DNA of 64,000 nucleotides from assembly GCF_040276085.1 (NCBI RefSeq), contig NZ_JBELOK010000003.1:258096-322095 (forward strand), written 5' to 3'. Each line of letters starts with the position of its first letter. Position 1 is the stretch's first letter. The notes under the pieces were generated by a model, which was given only the letters and a program-made list of their open reading frames with translations, did no database searches and was not told where the DNA came from. The position numbers and the translations under genes were made by a program. Of this stretch, positions 7,266 through 16,139 are shown one piece after another. The DNA is from Castellaniella sp040276085. Lineage in GTDB: Bacteria > Pseudomonadota > Gammaproteobacteria > Burkholderiales > Burkholderiaceae_B.

Positions 7266-9440
7266 ATGACCGATCGCATCTCCAGCCATGGCCTCCAGGT
7301 CGCAGGGGTACTGCACCAATTTATCGAACAAGAAGCGCTGCCCGGCACAGGGGTACAGGCTGATGCCTTCTGGAAAGGTCTGGCGGCTATGGTTCAAGAC
7401 CTCGCCCCCAAGAACAAGGCCTTGCTGGCCGAGCGCGACCGCCTGCAAGCCGCGCTGGACGACTGGTATGGCAAGCATCCGGGTGCTGTGGCCGACCCTG
7501 CCGCCTATCGCGCGTTTCTGCACGAAATCGGCTACCTGAAGGATGTCCCGGCCGACGTAAAAGTCACCACCGCCCACGTCGATACCGAAATCACCCGGCA
7601 AGCCGGGCCGCAGTTGGTGGTGCCCGTCATGAATGCCCGCTACGCCCTTAACGCAGCCAATGCGCGCTGGGGCAGCCTCTACGACGCCCTGTACGGCACG
7701 GATGCCATCCCTGAAACCGACGGCGCCACCCGCGCCGGCGGCTACAACCCCGTACGTGGCGCACGCGTCATCGCCTTTGCCCGCCAGTTTCTGGACGACA
7801 CCATTGCCCTGAAGCAGGGCTCTCACCGTGATGCCACCGCGTATGCGGTCGCATCCGGCAATCTGAAAATCACACTGAAAGACGGCACCGTCACCACACT
7901 TGCCCAGGATGATTGCTTCCTGGGGCATCGGGGCGACGCCGCCTCACCCGAGGCGCTGGTGTTCTGCCAAAACGGCCTGCACTTCGAGATCCAGTTTGAC
8001 GCTCAGTCTCCCATCGGCAAGACCGACACCGCCCACATCAAGGACGTGGTGCTCGAGGCAGCCCTCACCACCATCATGGATTGCGAAGACTCCGTGGCCG
8101 CGGTAGACGCCGAAGACAAGGTGCTGGCCTATCGCAACTGGTTGGGCCTGATGAAAGCCGACCTTACCGAAGATCTGGTCAAGGGTGGCAAAACCATTAC
8201 CCGCCGCCTTAATCCCGATCGCCAGTACATCGCACGCGACGGCAGCACCGCCAGCCTGCACGGCCGTTCCCTGATGTTTGTCCGTAACGTGGGCCACCTG
8301 ATGACCAACCCGGCCATCCTGGATGCCCAAGGCCAGGAAATCCCCGAAGGAATCCTGGATGCCGTGTGCACGTCGCTGGCCGCCATGCACGACCTCACCG
8401 CACGTAAAAACACCCGCACAGGCTCCATCTACATCGTCAAACCCAAAATGCACGGCCCGGATGAAGTCGCCTTTGCCAGCGAAATCTTTGCCCGCGTCGA
8501 GCAGCTGCTGGGCCTGGCACCCAACACCATCAAGATGGGGATCATGGACGAAGAGCGGCGCACCAGCGTCAACCTGAAATCCTGCATCGCCGCAGCCGCA
8601 GAACGCGTCGCCTTCATCAATACCGGCTTCCTCGATCGTACGGGTGACGAACTGCACACCTCGATGCGCGCCGGCGCAATGGTGCGCAAGGGTGACATGA
8701 AAACCCAGGCCTGGATCCAGGCTTACGAGCTCAACAACGTCCAGACCGGGCTTGAGTGCGGCTTGCGCGGCCATGCCCAGATTGGCAAGGGCATGTGGGC
8801 CATGCCCGACCTGATGGCAGCCATGCTCGAGCAAAAAATCAACCACGTCAAAGCAGGCGGCAACACGGCCTGGGTTCCGTCTCCCACGGCAGCCACCCTG
8901 CATGCCCTGCACTACCACCAAGTGGATGTGGTCGAGGTACAAAAGGGGCTGGAAGGCCACCACGAAGACTACACCGACCGCATCCTCACGGTGCCGGTGG
9001 CCAAGGATACGGGCTGGACGCCCGAACAGATCCAGGAAGAGCTCGACAACAACTGCCAGGGCATTCTGGGGTATGTGGTGCGCTGGGTGGATCAAGGCGT
9101 AGGCTGCTCCAAAGTCCCCGACATCCACGATATCGGCCTGATGGAAGACCGTGCCACCCTGCGCATTTCCAGCCAGTACATCGCCAACTGGATGCTGCAC
9201 AAGATCACTGACCGCAGCCAGGTTGAAGCCACCCTGCGCCGCATGGCCGCCGTGGTCGACAAGCAAAACGCAGGAGATGCCGCCTACGAGCCCATGGACG
9301 GCCACTTTGATACTTCGTGCGCCTTCAAGGCCGCCAGCGACCTGATCTTCAAGGGGCTGGAGCAACCCAATGGCTACACCGAGCCCTTGCTGCACCACTG
9401 GCGCCAGGTAAAAAAGGCTGAGCAAGCCGTCAAGGCCTGA
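7266..9440 (+). CDS. glcB: Malate synthase G
   Basis: A 724-residue protein, the normal length of the G isoform. It condenses glyoxylate with acetyl-CoA to malate in the cytoplasm, the second step of the glyoxylate cycle and of glycolate use. Typical stretches are EDSVAAVDAEDK, MTNPAILD, GIMDEERRTSVNLK and GKGMWAMPDLMAAMLEQKI. The ATG at 7266 (MTDRISSHGLQ) is preferred over an upstream in-frame start because homologues begin here. It stands alone and is followed by a strong terminator. The FAD-linked oxidase at the window edge may be related metabolically if it oxidises glycolate, which is not shown. Confidence 0.96.
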   Translation: MTDRISSHGLQVAGVLHQFIEQEALPGTGVQADAFWKGLAAMVQDLAPKNKALLAERDRLQAALDDWYGKHPGAVADPAAYRAFLHEIGYLKDVPADVKVTTAHVDTEITRQAGPQLVVPVMNARYALNAANARWGSLYDALYGTDAIPETDGATRAGGYNPVRGARVIAFARQFLDDTIALKQGSHRDATAYAVASGNLKITLKDGTVTTLAQDDCFLGHRGDAASPEALVFCQNGLHFEIQFDAQSPIGKTDTAHIKDVVLEAALTTIMDCEDSVAAVDAEDKVLAYRNWLGLMKADLTEDLVKGGKTITRRLNPDRQYIARDGSTASLHGRSLMFVRNVGHLMTNPAILDAQGQEIPEGILDAVCTSLAAMHDLTARKNTRTGSIYIVKPKMHGPDEVAFASEIFARVEQLLGLAPNTIKMGIMDEERRTSVNLKSCIAAAAERVAFINTGFLDRTGDELHTSMRAGAMVRKGDMKTQAWIQAYELNNVQTGLECGLRGHAQIGKGMWAMPDLMAAMLEQKINHVKAGGNTAWVPSPTAATLHALHYHQVDVVEVQKGLEGHHEDYTDRILTVPVAKDTGWTPEQIQEELDNNCQGILGYVVRWVDQGVGCSKVPDIHDIGLMEDRATLRISSQYIANWMLHKITDRSQVEATLRRMAAVVDKQNAGDAAYEPMDGHFDTSCAFKAASDLIFKGLEQPNGYTEPLLHHWRQVKKAEQAVKA

Positions 9441-9462
9441 TTGCCACCGCGAATCGTCTAGA

Positions 9463-9502
9463 AAGCCAGGGCCCGGTTACGCACCAGGCCCTGGCTTTTT
9501 TA
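9463..9502 (+). terminator. Rho-independent terminator after glcB
   Basis: AAGCCAGGGCC (9463-9473) pairs with GGCCCTGGCTT (9487-9497), followed by a T run. It closes glcB. Confidence 0.9.
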
Positions 9503-9592
9503 TTGCTGGCATCAGGCGAGACACACCTTATGGCCGGCCACCACCGCGCATACAGCACCCGCTGACGAGCGCCGCAGTGGCTTGAAGATCGA

Positions 9593-10783
9593 TCAGCGGC
9601 GTACTTGCGCCACCAGATCGTCCAGCCACTGCAACATGGTGTCGACGTCCTGGGCCGACACATTAAGCGCCGGCATAAAGCGCAGCAAATTGCCACGCGG
9701 CGCATTCAGCAGCAGGCCCTCGGGCGTACGCTCGCGGGCAGCGGCCACCAGCGCCGGGCCATCGTCGCGATCCATGATGAGGGCGCGCAACAGGCCCAGG
9801 CCACGCTCGCCCTTCATCCCCCATTTGTCGGACAGCGCCATCAGGCCGGCCGAAAGCTGATTGGCCCGCTGGTTGACGGCGTCCATAAAGCCGGGAGCAG
9901 CCAACGTATCGAACACCGCCACACCCACCGCCGTCATCAGGGGGTTGCCGTTGTAGGTACCCCCTTGGTCACCGTGCTCAAAGCAGCTGACGGCCTCGCG
10001 GGCACACAGGGCGGCCAGCGGCACCCCGCCGCCAATGCCTTTGCCCAGCGTCATGATATCGGGCTCGATGCCGGCATGCTGATAGGCAAACATACGGCCC
10101 GTACGGCCCATCCCGGTTTGTACTTCGTCGACAATCAGCAGCAGGCCGTGCTCACGCGTGAGTGCGCGCAGCGCCTGGAGGAACGCTGGGGTAGCCGGGA
10201 TCACACCGGCTTCGCCCTGCACAGGCTCGAGCATTACGGCGACAGTTTGATCATCAATCAGGGCGCGCACTGAATCCAGATCGTTGAGATCGGCCTTGGG
10301 AAAACCGTCCACCTGCGGCGCAAACTTGGTGTCCCAGCCAGCCTTGCCAGAGGCCGACATGGTTGCCAACGTACGGCCATGGAAGCTGTGATCAAAGGTG
10401 ATGATCTTGTAGGCACCCTTGCGGTGCAACTGGCCCCACTTGCGCGCCAGCTTGATGGCGCCTTCGTTGGCTTCGGCACCGCTATTGGCAAAAAACACGC
10501 GATCAAAGCAGGAGGCCTCGACAATACGCTTTGCCAGATCAATGGAAGGCTGGTTGTAGAAGGCCGGCGAGGGGTTGATCAGCGCATGCGACTGCCTGGC
10601 CAGCGCGTCCACCATGGGTGCAGGGTTGTGCCCCAGACAATTAACGGCCCATCCCTGGATGAAATCGAGATATCGCTTGCCCGCGCTATCCTGCAACCAG
10701 GATCCCTGGCCGCCAACAAACACGAGATCAGGACGGGATGTGATTTCCATCAGGGCGTTAACCCCTGCACGATCAATGGTCAT
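9593..10783 (-). CDS. argD: Acetylornithine aminotransferase-like class III aminotransferase
   Basis: A 396-residue PLP enzyme. The cofactor lysine lies in TLGKGIGGG, the PLP ring-contact Asp in LLIVDEVQTGMGRTG, and phosphate contacts in ANSGAEANEGAIK. The sequence fits acetylornithine/succinyldiaminopimelate transaminases, which use glutamate as amino donor in arginine synthesis. Burkholderiales genomes carry several paralogues, so this could be a second, catabolic copy (N-succinylornithine or GABA type). It is a single gene, convergent with glcB. Confidence 0.8.
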   Translation of the reverse strand: MTIDRAGVNALMEITSRPDLVFVGGQGSWLQDSAGKRYLDFIQGWAVNCLGHNPAPMVDALARQSHALINPSPAFYNQPSIDLAKRIVEASCFDRVFFANSGAEANEGAIKLARKWGQLHRKGAYKIITFDHSFHGRTLATMSASGKAGWDTKFAPQVDGFPKADLNDLDSVRALIDDQTVAVMLEPVQGEAGVIPATPAFLQALRALTREHGLLLIVDEVQTGMGRTGRMFAYQHAGIEPDIMTLGKGIGGGVPLAALCAREAVSCFEHGDQGGTYNGNPLMTAVGVAVFDTLAAPGFMDAVNQRANQLSAGLMALSDKWGMKGERGLGLLRALIMDRDDGPALVAAARERTPEGLLLNAPRGNLLRFMPALNVSAQDVDTMLQWLDDLVAQVRR

Positions 10784-10967
10784 GGGTATGATTTCCAGTA
10801 AGACAGCGACATCAAAACCAGTATTTTAGGTCGGAACACCGCCCGGGCGGGGCGGCATGGGCGCCACACAAGCAAACAAGCAGGCACCAGTCTCATCAAC
10901 ACCACACGCCGGCTGCCTTGCAGCGCTTAGAATAAGCACTCGAGCCCGTCCGCCACACAAAAACACC

Positions 10968-11843
10968 ATGTCCGCCAGCATCCACAGCCTGTACACCTAC
11001 CCCGTCAAATCCTGCGCCGGGGTGCGCCACGACCGCATCACTGTCACCCATGCCGGGCTGGCGGGAGACCGCCAATGGATGTTGGTGGATAGCACCGGCA
11101 CCTTCATGACACAGCGCCAGCATCCCCGCATGGTGCTGATTCAACCCCTGCCACAGGCGGACGGCTTGTGGCTCAAGGCGCCCGATATGCCCGACTGCTT
11201 TGTGGCTGCCGGCACAGCCGGCGACGCCCCGCCCGTGCCAGTAACCGTCTGGGGCACCACAACCCAAGGGACGGATCAGGGCGACGACGTTGCCCATTGG
11301 CTGAGCACGTTTTTGGACGTCTCTTGCCGCCTGCTGCAGGTGCACCCGCAAGCACACCGCCTGGCCAGCCCGGCGCACGTCCAAAGCTGGGCTGACAAAC
11401 ACCCCGAAGACGCTGCCGCGTTTTTACCCCTGACACACCACCAATTTGGCTTTGCCGACGGCTTTCCGTTTTTAGTGTGCAACCAGGCCTCGCTGGAAGA
11501 ACTCAACCAGCAGCTGCAGGCAGACGGCCATCTACCTGCAGAGATGATCCGCTTTCGGCCCAATATCGTGCTGCAGGGGCTGGAGCCCTACGACGAAGAC
11601 CACCTGGCAAGCTTACGCGTGGGTGATATCCAGTTCGCCTTCGTCAAGGCCTGCGCGCGTTGTCCCATTCCCAATGTAGATCCGCACACTGGCCAAACTG
11701 CTGCCCAGCCAGGCCAGACGCTGGCACGCCATCGTCAATTTGAACAAGGCGTGTTATTTGGCGTCAATGCCGTAGTGGCCTTGCCCGAGGACGTGCGCCA
11801 GTTGCAAACGGGCATGGCGGTTGAAGCCGAATTCGATTTCTGA
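10968..11843 (+). CDS. MOSC domain protein, YcbX-like
   Basis: A 291-residue protein starting at the ATG at 10968 (MSASIHSLYTYPVKSC). Residues 1-120 form the MOSC N-terminal beta-barrel domain and the rest the MOSC domain, with the conserved cysteine in FVKACARCPIPNVDP and the signature TGQTAAQPGQTLARHR. Relatives bind the molybdenum cofactor through that cysteine and reduce N-hydroxylated compounds, with electrons from a partner reductase. Unlike some YcbX proteins there is no C-terminal 2Fe-2S ferredoxin domain, so it would need an external electron donor. Confidence 0.85.
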   Translation: MSASIHSLYTYPVKSCAGVRHDRITVTHAGLAGDRQWMLVDSTGTFMTQRQHPRMVLIQPLPQADGLWLKAPDMPDCFVAAGTAGDAPPVPVTVWGTTTQGTDQGDDVAHWLSTFLDVSCRLLQVHPQAHRLASPAHVQSWADKHPEDAAAFLPLTHHQFGFADGFPFLVCNQASLEELNQQLQADGHLPAEMIRFRPNIVLQGLEPYDEDHLASLRVGDIQFAFVKACARCPIPNVDPHTGQTAAQPGQTLARHRQFEQGVLFGVNAVVALPEDVRQLQTGMAVEAEFDF

Positions 11844-11896
11844 TCCTGTGGCGGTGTCGATACCCGCACCCGCGTACTGCACCGCATCAATGCCGC

Positions 11897-13030
11897 TCAG
11901 TACAGCGACAACTGCACCGGGTGGCGCGCAGCGCTCCCGTTATCGACGGGCTCGAGCTTACTGGCCCGCACCCCCAGCAGGCGCAGGCGCCGATCGAGGG
12001 TTACCCGCTTGAGGCACCGCCCGGCGGCCCGATGGATGGCGTCGGCATCGCCAATGGCCTCATCCAGGGTCAGATCCCGGGTCACAATGCGGAAGTCGTC
12101 AAAGCGCAACTTGATACCAATCGTGGCCCCGCGTACCCGCTTGCGAGCCAGATCCTGGGCCAGGTGCTCGCATAAATCCCGGAAGATCGTAGATAACAGG
12201 GCCTTGTCCCGCTGCACATGCAAATCACGCTCGAAGGTTGTCTCCCGGCTGATTGAGCGGGGCTCTGACTCCACCACCACAGGCCGGTCATCAATCCCGC
12301 GAGCCACGTCCATCAGCCACCGCGCCGTACCCAGACCAAAAGCCTCCTGCAACTGATCCGGTGCGGCCGCTGCCAGTTGTGCAATGGTCTCGATACCCAT
12401 GTCCCGCAGGCGACGGGTAGCCTTGGGGCCAATCCCATTGACCTTGGAAACCGGCAATGGCCAAATACGCCGCTGCAAATCACCGGGGCCAATCAATGTC
12501 ATGCCGTCAGGCTTGTCCAGATCAGAGGCGATCTTTGAGAGCAGTTTGTTGGGCGAAATGCCAATAGAGCAGACCAGGCCGGTGGCATCACGAACAGCCT
12601 GCTTCATCCGCCGTGCCAGCGTCTCTGAGTCCTCCGGCATGCCCGTCAGATCAACGTAGATTTCATCGATGCCGCGATCCTCAATCCGGGGCGCAATCGC
12701 AGCCACCGCCGCCTTGAACAGACGCGAATAATGGCGATAGGCGGCGAAGGTTACCGGCAACATCACGGCATCCGGAGCCAACCGGGCGGCTTTCATCATA
12801 CCCATGGCCGAATGTACGCCAAGCGCCCGCGCCTCATAAGTAGCGGTGGTGATGACTCCGCGCCCCACATAATCCCGCAATCGCGCGTAACGGCCATCTT
12901 GGGGCGACTCGCCGCGGCCACCAATCACCACGGGCTGCCCGCGCAATTCCGGATAGCGCAGCAGCTCAACAGATGCAAAGAACGCATCCATATCCAGATG
13001 GGCGATTCGGCGAACAGGGGTTTCAGACAT
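11897..13030 (-). CDS. dinB: DNA polymerase IV
   Basis: A 377-residue Y-family translesion polymerase. The catalytic acidic residues appear in HLDMDAFFASVE and RGIDEIYVDLTG; the helix-hairpin-helix thumb part is in VNGIGPKATRRLRDMGI; the little-finger domain follows to the C-terminus. The usual C-terminal beta-clamp motif is not obvious; the last residues are NGSAARHPVQLSLY, where QLSLY resembles a clamp-binding pentapeptide. The second catalytic motif reads DEIYVD where many homologues have DEAYLD. Confidence 0.93.
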   Translation of the reverse strand: MSETPVRRIAHLDMDAFFASVELLRYPELRGQPVVIGGRGESPQDGRYARLRDYVGRGVITTATYEARALGVHSAMGMMKAARLAPDAVMLPVTFAAYRHYSRLFKAAVAAIAPRIEDRGIDEIYVDLTGMPEDSETLARRMKQAVRDATGLVCSIGISPNKLLSKIASDLDKPDGMTLIGPGDLQRRIWPLPVSKVNGIGPKATRRLRDMGIETIAQLAAAAPDQLQEAFGLGTARWLMDVARGIDDRPVVVESEPRSISRETTFERDLHVQRDKALLSTIFRDLCEHLAQDLARKRVRGATIGIKLRFDDFRIVTRDLTLDEAIGDADAIHRAAGRCLKRVTLDRRLRLLGVRASKLEPVDNGSAARHPVQLSLY

Positions 13031-13130
13031 GAGGCATCCCGGCTTTCAGGCGGCATCGGGCGCAGATTTAGCTTGGAGAAAACCGTATCCCGCCAAGCGG
13101 TTGCGGCACTGCTATACTAGCCCACCTTTA

Positions 13131-13151
13131 AGATATATTTTTAATGTATCT
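13131..13151. promoter_or_regulatory. Imperfect palindrome before the small metallochaperone-like gene
   Basis: AGATATAT-tttta-ATGTATCT, 7 of 8 positions symmetrical, in the divergent gap between dinB and the HMA-like gene. Possibly an operator; the regulator is not identifiable. Confidence 0.3.
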
Positions 13152-13194
13152 ATAACCCCGCCCTCACCAGGGCTTTCCCCGTTCGCGAGGACTT

Positions 13195-13479
13195 ATGCAA
13201 GCTGAAACTCTGAAACGCTCTGCCCAAAAAACCGACACTATGCGCCTGATCGGGCTTCGTGGCCCCGAGTGTGCCGATAAGCTGGACCACGTTTTATCTG
13301 CCCTTCCGGGTGTCGCGCAGGTTAGTGTGTCACTGGCTGACGAAAAAATGACGATTACCTACGATACGGCCCAGGTGTCGGTGCAGCGCCTTCAGGTAGC
13401 TGTGGCAGATGCCGGCTACGAAGCCATGAAACCTGTGCACGGCCAGGACGGCAACTGTTGCGGCGGCTGCGGCGGCTAA
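13195..13479 (+). CDS. Heavy-metal-associated domain protein, degenerate
   Basis: A 94-residue protein with a ferredoxin-like HMA fold (residues 15-80: MRLIGLRGPECADKLDHVL, then the LPGVAQVSVSLADEKMTI strand pattern). The metal loop that is normally GMxCxxC reads GPECADK, so only one cysteine remains. A cysteine-rich tail (CCGGCGG) closes the protein and could take over metal binding. Canonical members shuttle Cu+ or other soft metals to a P-type ATPase; none is adjacent. The change of the loop makes classical chaperone function doubtful. Confidence 0.7.
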   Translation: MQAETLKRSAQKTDTMRLIGLRGPECADKLDHVLSALPGVAQVSVSLADEKMTITYDTAQVSVQRLQVAVADAGYEAMKPVHGQDGNCCGGCGG

Positions 13480-13607
13480 GACCGCCGGCCGCTGACGCGC
13501 GGTTGGGCGCCGGCGGCCGCCCCACAACCACTGTTTTAAACAGTGCCGCACAACAGCCACACTGTCGCCGCCAGCGCCACACAGCCGGCACGACGTCACC
13601 GGCAATA

Positions 13608-14873
13608 TCACGAGCCGTCCATCAGCTCGGTGCCTGCCCGAGGGGCTGCCCGGTACGAGTAATGCATGAACACCAGCGATACGCACACGGCCCCGTACAG
13701 CAACATGAACGCACTGGAATACACCCCGGTGATATCCAGCAGCACGCCAAACAAAATGGGCAGGATAAAGCCGCCCAGCCCCCCCGCCAGGCCCACCACG
13801 CCAGACACCGCGCCAATATTCTCGGCGTAGTCGTCGCTGATGAACTTGAACACTGAAGCCTTGCCGATAGCCATGGCCACACCCACCACAAACAGCAGGA
13901 TGGTAAACAGCGTGGCGTTCAGGCCGATATGCACAGACACCGGGCCACCCAGCGTCTGGATAGTCATTTGAGTTTGCGGATACGACAGAATAAAGAAGCA
14001 CACCCAGCACACCCACATGACCCACCATGTAACTGTATATGCACCAAAGCGATCCGAGAACCAGCCACCCAGCGCACGCAAAACGCCCCCTGGCAGCGAG
14101 AACACCATTGCCAGGAAAGCAGCCAGGGTGAGATCAAAGCCGTACTCGGCCACATAGTATTGAGTGATCCACAGGGCCAGTGCCACATAGCCGCCAAACA
14201 CCACCGAATAATATTGGCAGTAGCGCCAGACACGAGGGTCTTTTAGTACCTGCAGTTGCTGGCGAAGCGGAACGGCTGCCGACAGCTGATGGGCGGGGTT
14301 TGTATGGCTGAACAGCCAGAACAGCAGCGCCGTGCCCAGCAGCAATGCCGCGTAGGCCTTGGGCAACATCGTCCAGCCAAAGGCTCCGATAATCAGGGGG
14401 GCCACAAACATGTTCAGCGCCGAACCCGAATTGCCGGCACCAAAGACGCCCATCGCAAAGCCGCGACGTTGCGGCGCAAACCAGCGGGCCACGTAGGGAG
14501 TACCCACCGAGAACGTACCGCCGGCCAAGCCGACAAACAGGGCCAGCACCAGAAACTGTCTATATGTTGTGGCGTAAGCCATGAGGTACAGCGGTGGCAC
14601 ACATGCCAGCAGCACCAGGAAAAAAACGATCCGCCCGCCGAAGCGGTCGGTGAACATCCCCAACGGTACCCGCACCAAAGACCCTGTGAGCACAGGCGTG
14701 GAAATCAACAGGCCAAACTGGGTTTCATTGAGGGCCAGCTGGGTTCTGAGCGGGACGCCCAGGACAGAGAACATTGTCCAGATGGCAAAACACACGGTGA
14801 AGGCAAAGGTACTGGCAAACAGCACCGATAAGGCCTGGCGGCCCGCGGACACAACCGGGGTGGCAGATGACAT
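13608..14873 (-). CDS. NarK/NasA-type nitrate/nitrite MFS transporter
   Basis: A 421-residue major facilitator with 12 membrane segments. The segment GGTFSVGTPYVARWF followed by GFAMGVFGAGNSG matches the nitrate/nitrite porter signature region, and RVPLGMFTDRFGGR is the MFS A-motif loop. The start at 14873 follows AGGAGAGTCTC; an ATG at 14891 would add six residues. No nitrate reductase genes lie nearby, so it may serve assimilation or respiration encoded elsewhere. No FNR box that I would trust was found upstream. Confidence 0.8.
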   Translation of the reverse strand: MSSATPVVSAGRQALSVLFASTFAFTVCFAIWTMFSVLGVPLRTQLALNETQFGLLISTPVLTGSLVRVPLGMFTDRFGGRIVFFLVLLACVPPLYLMAYATTYRQFLVLALFVGLAGGTFSVGTPYVARWFAPQRRGFAMGVFGAGNSGSALNMFVAPLIIGAFGWTMLPKAYAALLLGTALLFWLFSHTNPAHQLSAAVPLRQQLQVLKDPRVWRYCQYYSVVFGGYVALALWITQYYVAEYGFDLTLAAFLAMVFSLPGGVLRALGGWFSDRFGAYTVTWWVMWVCWVCFFILSYPQTQMTIQTLGGPVSVHIGLNATLFTILLFVVGVAMAIGKASVFKFISDDYAENIGAVSGVVGLAGGLGGFILPILFGVLLDITGVYSSAFMLLYGAVCVSLVFMHYSYRAAPRAGTELMDGS

Positions 14874-15020
14874 GAGACTCTCCTGATGCACATTTGCAGC
14901 ATGCAGGACAAATCATATCCATATCGGCAACACTGTTTTATGACCTGGATCATGAACTTGGCCTGACACCGACGAAATCCGCCGGTGTCAGGTCAAGGCG
15001 ATACCAAACGTGAGACAGAA

Positions 15021-15446
15021 TTACTGAACAGTCAATGTCACTTTAATGTTATTGCGCGTGGCGTTGGAATACGGGCACACGATGTGAGCTTTTTGCACCA
15101 GATCCTCCAGCTTGGCGTGGTCAACGCCTGGTGCCGAGATCTTGAGCTCGACCGCCAGGCCAAACCCCGTGGGGATGGGGCCAATACCCACCGAACCAGC
15201 AATTTGCGTGTCAGCGGGCAGCTTGACGTTTTCTTTGCCGGCCACCAATTTAAGAGCGCCCAGGAAGCAGGCTGAATACCCGGCAGCAAACAGTTGCTCT
15301 GGATTAGTGCCGGGGCCAGAATCACCGCCAATCTCTTTAGGTACAGACAGTTTGACATCCAGGCGGCCATCTGAAGACTTGGCGGAGCCATCGCGGCCGC
15401 CCGTGGCAGTTGCATGTGCGGTATAGAGAACGTTTTCGACTGTCAT
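15021..15446 (-). CDS. ohr: Organic hydroperoxide resistance protein
   Basis: A 141-residue OsmC/Ohr peroxidase with both reactive cysteines in place: Cys60 in AGYSACFLGAL and Cys124 in HIVCPYSNATR. It reduces fatty-acid and other organic hydroperoxides in the cytoplasm, using lipoylated proteins for recycling. Two contiguous VKLPADT/IAGSVGIGP strands and the TNPEQLFAAG helix are typical. It lies just downstream of the ohrR-type gene on the same strand, a common pairing. Confidence 0.95.
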   Translation of the reverse strand: MTVENVLYTAHATATGGRDGSAKSSDGRLDVKLSVPKEIGGDSGPGTNPEQLFAAGYSACFLGALKLVAGKENVKLPADTQIAGSVGIGPIPTGFGLAVELKISAPGVDHAKLEDLVQKAHIVCPYSNATRNNIKVTLTVQ

Positions 15447-15563
15447 GGTTGAACTCCTGGTGGTGCGGTTCTAAAGAAAAGCGCCGGCACCACAAGCGAC
15501 TACTTTTCTGATGACCTTGCATCCAGCACATCCGGCCGGCCCCGGGGCCGGCCGAAGCGCGCG

Positions 15564-16049
15564 TTATTGCACGGCCGGGTTTTCGGCAGCGTGCAGCAGA
15601 TGCGCACGCAGGTTTTCGAGGGTGGACTTCAGCATATGAGCTTGATCCGGGCTGCATCCGGTGGCACACAACACCCCGTGCGGGATGGCCTGAGCCTGCC
15701 TTTGCAGCGCCCGGCCCGCCGGGGTAAGCGACACCAGCACCTGGCGTTGATCTGCCCGGCTTCGGTTGCGGCCCAGCAGGCCGAGACTTTGCAAGCGCTT
15801 GAGCAGCGGGGTGAGCGTGGCCGAATCCAGATACAGGCGATCACCAAGCGCAGACACCGTCAGGCCATCGGTTTCCCAGAGCACCAGCATCACCAGATAC
15901 TGGGGATATGTGAGGCCCAGCACTGCCAGTTGTTGCCGGTAGATTTTGCCCATGGCCAGCTGCGCCGAATACAGGGCAAAGCACAGCTGGGCATCCAGGC
16001 TGAGAGGGCGGGAAACGGCAGATGATGCCGCGGTAAGCTGTTTATCCAT
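15564..16049 (-). CDS. ohrR: MarR family peroxide sensor OhrR
   Basis: A 161-residue MarR repressor. The peroxide-sensing cysteine sits in the expected N-terminal helix (AQLCFALYSA, Cys23), and additional cysteines at 128 and 132 (LCATGCSPD) match the two-cysteine OhrR class known from Xanthomonas (Cys22/Cys127). The winged helix covers LTVSALGDRLYLDSATLTPLLKRL. It should repress ohr, 117 bp downstream on the same strand, and itself; oxidation to a disulphide releases DNA. Confidence 0.92.
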   Translation of the reverse strand: MDKQLTAASSAVSRPLSLDAQLCFALYSAQLAMGKIYRQQLAVLGLTYPQYLVMLVLWETDGLTVSALGDRLYLDSATLTPLLKRLQSLGLLGRNRSRADQRQVLVSLTPAGRALQRQAQAIPHGVLCATGCSPDQAHMLKSTLENLRAHLLHAAENPAVQ

Positions 16050-16139
16050 GTCTCAATATTACATCGCGCACTATTTAATAGCAAACGATTAATTTCAGGT
16101 GCCTTAGAATGGCGATTTCCGCACTGCTCGAACCACCCC

